Below, one piece after another: positions 53,242-61,191 of a stretch of DNA of 64,000 nt. This DNA comes from Paenibacillus rhizosphaerae. Its GTDB lineage: Bacteria; Bacillota; Bacilli; Paenibacillales; Paenibacillaceae. Each line of letters begins with the position of its first letter. Within the stretch, counting starts at the first letter, position 1. Both the position numbers and the translations under genes were made by a program. The notes below the pieces were generated by a model. That model ran no database searches, was not told the DNA's origin, and worked only from the letters and a program-made list of their open reading frames with translations. The stretch spans positions 868,001-932,000 of the forward strand of contig NZ_JACHXJ010000001.1 in the NCBI RefSeq assembly GCF_014192015.1, written 5' to 3'.

Positions 53242-55953
53242 ATGAACCCAAGCGTATGGCTGAGCATACAACGTGATGCAACACCACGGATGCAGCATGG
53301 ACTAGAGCAGCTGATCGGCGCACTGAAGGACAGCGGTTATGAGACGAATGTGGCGGATGAGGAATGGAATGCGCTTTCTTATACAAAATCCCCGGACTTG
53401 AAAATTTACATCGGTCACCGCGAAGAGTCGGAATTGATCCGGACTTTGGAACAGCAAGAGGTGTTAATCTACCATTCGCATGCACCGGGCAAGGAGGGCT
53501 TTTATTTAGCCACGCTGCCAGGGAATTTGATCGTCGTATCCGGAGGAAATGATACGGGCGCCTTATACGGAGCGATGGAGCTCGCCAGCAGGATCCGCTC
53601 GGCAGGGAAAGTGCCGAATCTCCTCGCGCATGGGGAAACCCCGGATTTTGTTTTGCGCGGCCCTGTGCTTGGACTGCAGAAGACGGAGATCGAGCCGCCC
53701 CGGCGTACATATGAGTATCCGATTACGCCCCAACGGTTCCCTTGGTTTTATGATCGATCGATGTGGATCGACTATTTAGATATGCTGTGCCGGCAGCGCA
53801 GCAATGTCGTGTATATCTGGACGGGACACCCTTTCGCTTCCTTGGTCAAAGTCGAAGATTATCCCGAAGCGCTGGAAGTGACGGAAGAAGAGTATCAGCT
53901 CAACTCCGAGACGTTCAGCTGGCTGACGCAAGAGGCGGATAGACGCGGCATTTGGGTTGTACTGAATTTCTACAATATACATATCCCGCTGCCGTTTGCC
54001 AAAAAACACGGGCTGGAACTTCACCAGCCGAAACCGCTGCCGATTACCGCAGACTATACCCGGAAATCGATCGCGGCATTTGTTCGAACCTATCCAAGCG
54101 TCGGGCTGATGCTGTGTCTCGGCGAAGCGCTTCAAGGGAGCGTCTATGGAGCGGAATGGTTTATTGACACCATTCTTGCCGGGGTGAACGAAGGGCTTCA
54201 CGATCTGAACATGAAGGATTATCCGCCCATCATTCTGCGTGCCCACGCGCTGAAGGCGGAGCCGATCATCGAAAAGGCTGCCCCGCTGTATCCGAATTTG
54301 TATACCGAAGCCAAGTACAACGGCGAGTCGTTGACGACCTGGACGCCAAGGGGCGGTTGGGTACAGACTCATCGGAACTTAAGCAGCATGCAGTCGGTGC
54401 ATATCGTAAATATTCACATCTTGGCGAATCTGGAGCCCTTCCGTTACGGAGCACCTGCTTTCATACAAAAGAGCATGCAGGCAGCGAAGCATCGGCAGAA
54501 GGCGAACGGCCTGCATGTGTATCCGTTATTTTACTGGGATTGGCCTTATAGCGGAGACAAGGCGGAGCCGAGGCTGAAGCAGGCGGATCGCGATTGGATA
54601 TGGTATGCCGCCTGGGCACGCTATGCCTGGAATCCGGACAGGGACCCGGAAACGGAGGCATACTATTGGATCGAGGAATTTGCTGCAAGGTTCGGCTCAC
54701 GTGAAGCGGGCGCTCTGCTGCTTGAAGCGTACGATGCCTTCGGGGAATGCGCACCGAGGATTCTGCGCCGGTTTGGGATAACGGAAGGAAACAGGCAGAC
54801 CTTATCGCTCGGCATGAAAATGAGCCAGTTGACCAATCCGGACCGGTATTCCCCTTACAGAGCGCTTTGGGAGGATCACGCGCCGCAAGGCGAAAGGCTG
54901 GAAACATATGCTGCGAGAGAAGCAGCCGGAGAGCCGCACATCGGCGAGACGCCGATCGATGTCATCGAATCGGCCGAGATGTTTGCCGATCAGGCCTGGG
55001 CCGCCGTGCAGAGGGCCGATTCCCATGTCACGAGCAACAGGGAAGAATACGAACGGATTGTCACAGACGTGGAAGCGATTCGGTATTTGATGAAGTTTTA
55101 TGGAGCCAAGGTGCGCGCAGCCGTCAAGGTGCTTCGATACAAGCATAAGGTGAACGGCAGCTATCTGGATCATACGGATGTCTTGGCGGAGGCGGTTTCC
55201 GATCTTCGCGAAAGCCTGGATTGGTACCGGAAGCTGACAGCGTTGACGGAACGTACCTACCTGTACGCCAACAGCATGCAAACCCCGCATCGCAAAATAC
55301 CGATTCCTGACGGCAAGAAATTCAAGCATTGGAAAGACTGCCTTCCTGTTTATGAGGAGGAGCTACGATGCTTCGAATCCAACGTAAAACAGCTGCAGTC
55401 CGGCAAGCTTCCTGATCACGTTGGCCATGAGCAGAGGTTTGAGCCCTATCGGCAGGCGAAATTTCGTTTAATGACCCAAGGTGCAGAAGGTTATGAGGTA
55501 ACGAAGGACAGCAGTCTGTTCACGGATGGTGAAGTGTATATCCAGAGCTGCGCGGAAGAGTTGGAAGGCTTGACCGGAATCCGGTTTAGCCGCAGGGATG
55601 CCGCGAACCGTGGCATGCCTTTAGAGTTCGAAACGGATATCCCGGTGCGCCTGCTTGTCGGCTATTTCAACTCATCCGATACGCAGTGGCTTCAGGTGCC
55701 GACTTTGGATGAAAATACGCATGCGGATGATCGGGGAGGGCTATCGCCTATTTTGCGGAAAGGGATCAAGACTTCGTTCTATCCGAGCGTTAACGTGCAT
55801 GCGTTCTTGTATGAACCCGGGCGGCATGTGCTGAACCTCGGCAAGGGAGCTTATGCCGTGCTCGGCGTCATTGCCGCCGACCAGCAGATGAAGGAGCGGG
55901 ACGTAGCACCGTTCAGTGAAAGCTCCCGCTCGTTGGATTGGCTGTATAGCTGA
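53242..55953 (+). CDS. GH67/GH20-like glycosidase, copy 2
   Basis: A 903-residue full-length paralogue of the 20676 product. ATG 53242 follows CGGAGGTG. Shared blocks include GGNDTGALYGAMEL, GLMLCLGEALQGSVYGAEW, YTEAKYNGESLTTWTPRG, FGITEGNRQTLSLGMKMSQLTNPDRY and the C-terminal SVNVHAFLYEPGRHVLNLGKGAY. The loop differs at GEALQGS against GEQLKGE, so substrate or linkage preference may differ. It is cytoplasmic. Keeping two copies under different promoters suggests both are needed for the same glycan. Confidence 0.7.
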   Translation: MNPSVWLSIQRDATPRMQHGLEQLIGALKDSGYETNVADEEWNALSYTKSPDLKIYIGHREESELIRTLEQQEVLIYHSHAPGKEGFYLATLPGNLIVVSGGNDTGALYGAMELASRIRSAGKVPNLLAHGETPDFVLRGPVLGLQKTEIEPPRRTYEYPITPQRFPWFYDRSMWIDYLDMLCRQRSNVVYIWTGHPFASLVKVEDYPEALEVTEEEYQLNSETFSWLTQEADRRGIWVVLNFYNIHIPLPFAKKHGLELHQPKPLPITADYTRKSIAAFVRTYPSVGLMLCLGEALQGSVYGAEWFIDTILAGVNEGLHDLNMKDYPPIILRAHALKAEPIIEKAAPLYPNLYTEAKYNGESLTTWTPRGGWVQTHRNLSSMQSVHIVNIHILANLEPFRYGAPAFIQKSMQAAKHRQKANGLHVYPLFYWDWPYSGDKAEPRLKQADRDWIWYAAWARYAWNPDRDPETEAYYWIEEFAARFGSREAGALLLEAYDAFGECAPRILRRFGITEGNRQTLSLGMKMSQLTNPDRYSPYRALWEDHAPQGERLETYAAREAAGEPHIGETPIDVIESAEMFADQAWAAVQRADSHVTSNREEYERIVTDVEAIRYLMKFYGAKVRAAVKVLRYKHKVNGSYLDHTDVLAEAVSDLRESLDWYRKLTALTERTYLYANSMQTPHRKIPIPDGKKFKHWKDCLPVYEEELRCFESNVKQLQSGKLPDHVGHEQRFEPYRQAKFRLMTQGAEGYEVTKDSSLFTDGEVYIQSCAEELEGLTGIRFSRRDAANRGMPLEFETDIPVRLLVGYFNSSDTQWLQVPTLDENTHADDRGGLSPILRKGIKTSFYPSVNVHAFLYEPGRHVLNLGKGAYAVLGVIAADQQMKERDVAPFSESSRSLDWLYS

Positions 55954-55986
55954 GCGTTAAGCCAGTAACAACGAAATGGAGTTGAA

Positions 55987-57066
55987 TTGTACATGGAAAA
56001 GAGCACGTACCGGCTTGGCGTGATCGGCTTGGGGGAAGGAAGAAGTATTCTTTCGGCGGCACAGGCCAGCGGACGCTGGGAGATCGTCAATATGTGCGAT
56101 ATTAATGAAGACATCTGCAAGGAACGGGCGCTTGAATTCGGATTGACCCGTTACACGCTTCAATACGATGAGCTGCTCCATGATCCCGCCATTGACGTGA
56201 TTGCGATATATACGCCGGATCAATGGCATGGGAGACATATCAAGCAGGCATTCGAGGCAGGCAAGCATGTCATCGTCACGAAGCCGATGCTGAATTCGCT
56301 GGAAGGCGTTCATGATGTGCTCGAAGCATCGAAGTCTTCCGGCAAGCATCTGTTTGTTGGACAGAGCAGCCGCTTCTTTGAGCCGATGATTCATCAGCGG
56401 AAAGATTATGTTGCCGGGCGGCACGGTGATCTGGAGGCCGTTGAAGCATATTACATTTCGGACGCCAGATGGTTTCTGGAACGCAGCTGGAGCAAGCAAT
56501 CCGGCTTCAGCTGGATGTACAATTTCATGATTCATGCCGTTGATCTGGCCCTCTGGTATTTGCCGGGGATCGAGGAAGTGTTCGGATACGGGCGTTCAAG
56601 CAGCACCAACAGCGAGCATGGTCTCTCCGTACCGGATACGATGAGATTCCTGATGAGAGACCGTGAAGGGCGCATCGCTCAAGTGAGCGGCTCCTATACG
56701 ACCCCGGCGCTCCGCGGCGTCGATCCGGGAATCAGCTGTACGCTTCGCGGAACAAACGGTACGAGCCGAGCAGTGTACTCCAGGCTGGAGTACTACACCC
56801 ACTTCCATAAGGAGAAGACGGTAGTTCACTCCTTTGAGGAAAAACGGCCCTATTACTTCCGCTTCGAAGGGGAGAGCCACCATGCCGGCGAGTACCAGAA
56901 CTACATCGAATATTTTGCCGAATGCCTTGATCAGGGAGAGATCCCGAAGCCGGACCTTCGTGAAGGCATTCGGACGCTGGCGGTCATGGCCGCGATGGAG
57001 CGCAGCATGGAGACGGGCCAGCCGGTTCGTGTAGAGGATATCCTGCGGGAGCACTCACTCGCTTGA
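55987..57066 (+). CDS. Gfo/Idh/MocA family NAD(P)-dependent oxidoreductase
   Basis: A 359-residue oxidoreductase. The Rossmann GVIGLGEGRS starts at about residue 11; IYTPDQWHGRHIKQAFEAGKHVIVTKPM carries the family lysine. The C-terminal beta-sheet domain includes DLALWYLPG. The start is TTG 55987 (GGAG six bases before) or ATG 55993; spacing favours the former. Relatives oxidise or reduce sugars, inositols or uronic acids. As the last gene before a terminator it completes the large operon. Confidence 0.88.
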   Translation: MYMEKSTYRLGVIGLGEGRSILSAAQASGRWEIVNMCDINEDICKERALEFGLTRYTLQYDELLHDPAIDVIAIYTPDQWHGRHIKQAFEAGKHVIVTKPMLNSLEGVHDVLEASKSSGKHLFVGQSSRFFEPMIHQRKDYVAGRHGDLEAVEAYYISDARWFLERSWSKQSGFSWMYNFMIHAVDLALWYLPGIEEVFGYGRSSSTNSEHGLSVPDTMRFLMRDREGRIAQVSGSYTTPALRGVDPGISCTLRGTNGTSRAVYSRLEYYTHFHKEKTVVHSFEEKRPYYFRFEGESHHAGEYQNYIEYFAECLDQGEIPKPDLREGIRTLAVMAAMERSMETGQPVRVEDILREHSLA

Positions 57067-57084
57067 CCGATGCGGGGAACAAAA

Positions 57085-57133
57085 CCCGGGAAGCGATCAC
57101 TTGATTCCAAGTGGCTGCCTCCCGGTTTTTTTT
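57085..57133 (+). terminator. Terminator of the 27-kb gene block
   Basis: CCGGGA pairs with TCCCGG and an inner CACTT with AAGTG. The hairpin is followed by eight T. Confidence 0.85.
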
Positions 57134-57272
57134 ATGAGGAATACCGGCATCGCAATCCCAAAGAAACTATTATATTCACTACATGTTATCATAAGCCTGT
57201 AACATAAATGATTGCAGACAGGTAAATATCAACTGCTAATTACAGTATCCAAGGTATAGAGAGGGGTAAGGC

Positions 57273-57602
57273 ATGGCAAATATCGAGCACCTGCAAACCG
57301 TACATGTTCCAGCGTCGATGGTGTATGAAGCTTTGACCACCGCTGAGGGACTGTCGGAAATATGGACCAATGAACTCATTATTAATCATCAAATGGGCTC
57401 TATTAACGAATTTCGATTCGGTAGCCATGACATAACTAAGATGAGAATAGAGGAATTGATCCCTAATAAAAAAGTCATATGGAAGTGTATAGATTCAGAT
57501 CCAGAGTGGATAGGTACGATGATTTCCTTTGATATTGAAGAAAAGAATGGGAAGTCTTTTATTACTTTGCGTCAAATGAACTGGAGAGAAGTAACCTTTT
57601 AA
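57273..57602 (+). CDS. SRPBCC (AHSA1-type) domain protein, probably truncated
   Basis: A 109-residue protein starting MANIEHLQTVHVPASMVYEALTTAEGL, a typical START/AHSA1 fold opening. It ends at MNWREVTF. Full-length relatives continue for about 35-45 residues with the long C-terminal helix that closes the ligand cavity. Here the stop comes right after a TTTT run, so a frameshift or deletion has probably removed the helix. GAGAGGGG precedes the start. The function is unknown and unrelated to the sugar genes. Confidence 0.6.
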   Translation: MANIEHLQTVHVPASMVYEALTTAEGLSEIWTNELIINHQMGSINEFRFGSHDITKMRIEELIPNKKVIWKCIDSDPEWIGTMISFDIEEKNGKSFITLRQMNWREVTF

Positions 57603-57794
57603 TAATAATCACCTGGAGTTTTTCCTTTATCTCGGTGTTTTGTTGCGCACTTTGAGATTTGGGGAGGTACTCCTTTTTTCATGCTCTAAAAACATAAGCG
57701 CAGTAAGACCTTAGAATGATGAAATTAATTCTACCTTTTATGACTTCCTGCTATCCTTGAACCCATCAAAATACCAAGCCAGAGGCGGCGAAAA

Positions 57795-57830
57795 TAAACA
57801 AAGACTCCGAATAAACGGAGTCCGAAGCAT
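57795..57830 (-). terminator. Terminator of the isomerase-kinase operon
   Basis: On the minus strand GGACTCCG, loop TTTATT and CGGAGTC are followed by TTTGTTTATTTT. Confidence 0.8.
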
Positions 57831-57858
57831 CCCTGTTTAGGGATATGGTTGAGAACCA

Positions 57859-59385
57859 CTATGGTTCGGCGTGAATTCTGGCTTTTTTGTCCGCATCGAT
57901 GATGGTGTGAACCGCGCTTTTCCAGCCCGCATATAAATGGTGTCTGTCAGCTTCATCCATTTGAGGCATAAAAATTTCGTATAAAAGGGAGTTTCCCGCC
58001 AAGTCATGAAGGCTGGACCAGAAGCCAACGCATAGTCCACCCAAGTATACCGAACCCATGGCCGACAATTCGGCGCATGCGGATCGGGTCAGCGGACGGT
58101 TCAGCAGATCGCTCTGGAATTGCATAAGCCAATCGTTCGCCGAAGCGCCCCCATCCGCCCGGAGTTCCCGGAGGGGTATGCCGGACTTCTCTTCCAGAAT
58201 GGCCACGGAATCTTTGACCTGGTAGGCAATGCTCTCCAGCGCCGCACGAATAATATGACCGCGTCCCGATGAGCGGCTCATCCCAAGAATGGCCGCCCGT
58301 GCGTAAGGTTCCCAATAAGGGGCGCCCAATCCGACAAATGCAGGGACTAAATACACACCCTCCGTCGAGGGGACACTGTCCAGAAGCACCTGCAATTCCT
58401 CATACGTGGAGAACAATCCCAAATTGTCGCGAACCCACTTGATGCTGTCTCCTGTCGTACGCAGGACCGATTCCAGCGCATAGGTTACCTTGCCTCCGGC
58501 TCCCCAGGCGATGGTTGTGACAAGCCCCTCCTCACAAGGGAGTGCTCGTTCTCCCACATTCATCATCACCGATGTTCCTGTACCGTATGTCGCTTTCGCC
58601 ATGCCGGGTTCATGGCAGAACTGTCCGAATAAAGCCCCCTGGGAGTCGCCGATCACGCCTGAAATCGGAATTTGTTCACGGAATAATAAAGGTTCCTTCG
58701 TAAACCCGAAGAGGGTGTCCGACGGTTTGACAGCCGGCAGCAGGGAAGCGGGGACGCGAAACAGGGAGCAGAGGTCTTCATCCCACTGCAGGGTATGAAT
58801 GTTGAACAGCGAAGTCCGGCTTGCATTCGTATAGTCCGTTGCGTGGACGGAACCGCCCGTCAGCTTCCAGACCAGCCAGCTGTCGATCGTCCCGGCGAGC
58901 AGGCGGCCTTCGGCTGAAAGCTTACGCGCTCCGTCCACATGGTCCAGGATCCACTGCAGCTTCGTTGCCGAGAAATAGGGGTCCAACATCAGACCCGTTT
59001 TGTCCGCGACGGTCTGCCCGTTTCCGCCATCATGCAACTGCGTGCATACGTCGGCGGTTCGCTGGCACTGCCAGACGATGGCCGGATAGATGGGTAGGCC
59101 AGTGGTTTTGTCCCAGATCAACGCCGTCTCACGCTGATTGGTCAGGGTTAGCACCGCCAATTCAGCCGGATCAATGCCGGCTGCCTCTAAGCAGGAGCGG
59201 GCCACGGCAATGACATTGCCGTAGATTTCAAGCGGATCATGCTCGACCCAGCCGGGCTGCGGGTAGTACTGCTTGTGCTCCTTCGAGCTGCGGGCAACGG
59301 TGTTCCCTTGACGGTCCACGAGGAGCGCCTTTGTTCCCGAGGTGCTCTGATCGATGGCCAAAATGTATTGCTGCTCATGCATCAT
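57859..59385 (-). CDS. FGGY-family carbohydrate kinase (glycerol-kinase-like)
   Basis: A 508-residue ATP-dependent kinase. The N-terminal ATP-binding block is AIDQSTSGTKALLVD, the family block TNQRETALIWDKTTG, and the C-terminal block is GHIIRAALESIAYQVKDSV with DGGAS. It resembles glycerol kinases, but glpF and glpD are absent and it is translationally coupled (ATGA overlap) to a split transketolase. It therefore probably phosphorylates the ketose made by the upstream isomerase. Apulose kinases belong to FGGY; that assignment is inference. It is last in its operon. Confidence 0.85.
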   Translation of the reverse strand: MMHEQQYILAIDQSTSGTKALLVDRQGNTVARSSKEHKQYYPQPGWVEHDPLEIYGNVIAVARSCLEAAGIDPAELAVLTLTNQRETALIWDKTTGLPIYPAIVWQCQRTADVCTQLHDGGNGQTVADKTGLMLDPYFSATKLQWILDHVDGARKLSAEGRLLAGTIDSWLVWKLTGGSVHATDYTNASRTSLFNIHTLQWDEDLCSLFRVPASLLPAVKPSDTLFGFTKEPLLFREQIPISGVIGDSQGALFGQFCHEPGMAKATYGTGTSVMMNVGERALPCEEGLVTTIAWGAGGKVTYALESVLRTTGDSIKWVRDNLGLFSTYEELQVLLDSVPSTEGVYLVPAFVGLGAPYWEPYARAAILGMSRSSGRGHIIRAALESIAYQVKDSVAILEEKSGIPLRELRADGGASANDWLMQFQSDLLNRPLTRSACAELSAMGSVYLGGLCVGFWSSLHDLAGNSLLYEIFMPQMDEADRHHLYAGWKSAVHTIIDADKKARIHAEP

Positions 59386-60332
59386 GTACTTGCCCTTTGC
59401 TTGTGCATGAGCTGATGAGCCAACTCCTGGAGGTGTGCGGCACTAATGCCGTAGTGACGGAATACCTCCGACGTTTTCCCGGCAATGGCGGGCTCGTCAG
59501 GGATGCCTACAATGTTCACCGGAACGGGGTGATGCTGCACGACAACCTCGGCGACGGCAGCGCCCAGGCCGCCGTAAATGCTGTGTTCTTCGACCGTGAT
59601 GATACGTCCGGTTTCCCGGGCGGCTTTCACGATCACTTCTTTGTCCAGCGGCTTGATCGTGTGCATATTCAGGACCCGGGTGGAAATGCTGTCTCCGGCG
59701 AGGCGGTCTGCAGCGTCCAGGGCGACGCGAACGGTCTCGCCGGTCGCAATGATCGTCACATCCGTCCCCTCCCGCATCGTAACGGCTTTACCGATTTCAA
59801 AGGGATAATCATCGGATGGATAGACGTCTTCGACCGGGTTCCTGCCAATGCGGACATAAGCGCCGCCATCATATCGGACGAGCGCTTCGGTCATTTTCTT
59901 AGTCTCGTGCCGGTCGGCCGGCATCATGACGACGAGCCCCGGAATGGCCCGGGCAACGGCGATATCCTGCACGGAGTGATGCGACATGCCGAGCGCCCCA
60001 TAGCTTACGCCGCCGCTAATCCCAATAAGCTTTACGTTCGTATTGGAGTAAGCGACGTCGACTTTGATCTGTTCGATGCTGCGCATGCTTAAAAAGCAGG
60101 CAGGGGAAGTGACGAAAGGCTTTTTCCCGCTGTGGGCAAGTCCTGCCGACATGCCTACGATATTCTGCTCCGCAATACCCACCTCAACGAATTGCTCGGG
60201 ATAGGCGTTAGCGAAGGGGGCCATCGCCGCGGACCCGCGCGAATCGCTTGCCAGCACCATAATGTCCCGGTCTGTTTTGGCCAGTTCCAGCAGCGTTTCG
60301 CAAATGACCTGCCGGTTTGGAATCGAATTCAT
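59382..60332 (-). CDS. Transketolase, C-terminal subunit
   Basis: A 316-residue protein holding the pyrimidine-binding and C-terminal domains of transketolase. The cofactor-activating Glu55 is in GIAEQN; SPACFLSMRSIEQIKVD and SYGALGMSHHSVQDIA are typical. It is half of a two-gene enzyme with the 60334 product, one base away. Two-subunit transketolases occur in several catabolic operons, including the apulose-4-phosphate transketolase system. Confidence 0.92.
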   Translation of the reverse strand: MNSIPNRQVICETLLELAKTDRDIMVLASDSRGSAAMAPFANAYPEQFVEVGIAEQNIVGMSAGLAHSGKKPFVTSPACFLSMRSIEQIKVDVAYSNTNVKLIGISGGVSYGALGMSHHSVQDIAVARAIPGLVVMMPADRHETKKMTEALVRYDGGAYVRIGRNPVEDVYPSDDYPFEIGKAVTMREGTDVTIIATGETVRVALDAADRLAGDSISTRVLNMHTIKPLDKEVIVKAARETGRIITVEEHSIYGGLGAAVAEVVVQHHPVPVNIVGIPDEPAIAGKTSEVFRHYGISAAHLQELAHQLMHKQRAST

Positions 60333-60333
60333 G

Positions 60334-61179
60334 CTAGATCACCTGTCCTTCACGTGAAAGTTCTGCGATCTGGGCTTCCAGCTCAGAGAACGCGAGCTTC
60401 AGCTGCTCATCATCGGGGACATGATGGTGCCAGGCAGCGACGTTTTCGGCAAAGGAAACCCCCTTGCCCTTAACGGTGTTCGCTATGACCAGGGTCGGCT
60501 TTCCAATGACGACTGGAGCGGAATGAAACGCTTCCACCAATGCGTCCATGTCGTTGCCGTCGATAGAGACGACATGCCAGCCGAAAGCCCGCCATTTCTC
60601 ATCGAGCGGATCCAGCCCCATCACTTCCTCCGTGGTGCCGCTGATCTGGAGGCGATTGCGATCGACGATCCCGATCAAGTTATCCAGCTTATAATGAGCG
60701 CCGGCCATCGCGGCTTCCCAGTTGGAGCCTTCCGCTTGCTCGCCGTCACCCATCAGGCAGAAAACGCGGTACGGCAGACCGTCGCGCTTCGCGGCCAGCG
60801 CCATGCCTGCAGAGATCGGCAGGCCATGGCCGAGCGCGCCGGTGTTCATCTCCACTCCCGGCACCTTGTTGTTGGGATGCCCGATGAGACGCGTTCCGAA
60901 CTGGCTGTACGTTTTCAGTTCTTCTTTCGGAAAAAAGCCTTTGTCCGCAAGGATGCACCACAGCGATTCAACGGAATGGCCTTTACTTGCGATAAACCGG
61001 TCCCGCAGCTCCCATTTCGGATTCGCCGCATCAACGTTCATGACGTCGTAATATAATGCCGTTAAAATGTCGGTATTGCTGAGCGATCCGCCGGTATGCC
61101 CGGTTTTGGCACGGTGAATGATGGTGAGAAGATCCATGCGGATATGGGCTGCCTTGATCTTTAACGCTCTCGTGTCCAT
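60334..61179 (-). CDS. Transketolase, N-terminal (TPP-binding) subunit
   Basis: A 281-residue thiamine-diphosphate-binding half. GHTGGSLSN (27-35), ALGHGLPISAGMALAAK and the metal/TPP motif GDGEQAEG from residue 144 to Asn175 are clear. It forms a heterotetramer with the C-terminal subunit (known for the family). It follows the isomerase gene by 12 bases. Confidence 0.92.
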   Translation of the reverse strand: MDTRALKIKAAHIRMDLLTIIHRAKTGHTGGSLSNTDILTALYYDVMNVDAANPKWELRDRFIASKGHSVESLWCILADKGFFPKEELKTYSQFGTRLIGHPNNKVPGVEMNTGALGHGLPISAGMALAAKRDGLPYRVFCLMGDGEQAEGSNWEAAMAGAHYKLDNLIGIVDRNRLQISGTTEEVMGLDPLDEKWRAFGWHVVSIDGNDMDALVEAFHSAPVVIGKPTLVIANTVKGKGVSFAENVAAWHHHVPDDEQLKLAFSELEAQIAELSREGQVI

Positions 61180-61191
61180 AATGAATCCTCC

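Noticed and set aside
57859-59385. Naming the FGGY kinase glpK.
   Set aside because: Sequence is glycerol-kinase-like, but no glpF, glpD or glpP is present and it is coupled to a transketolase, so a sugar substrate is more likely.
59331-60473. Plus-strand frames of 253 and 113 codons opposite the transketolase C-terminal gene.
   Set aside because: The minus strand encodes clear transketolase motifs. The plus-strand products lack domains and start signals.
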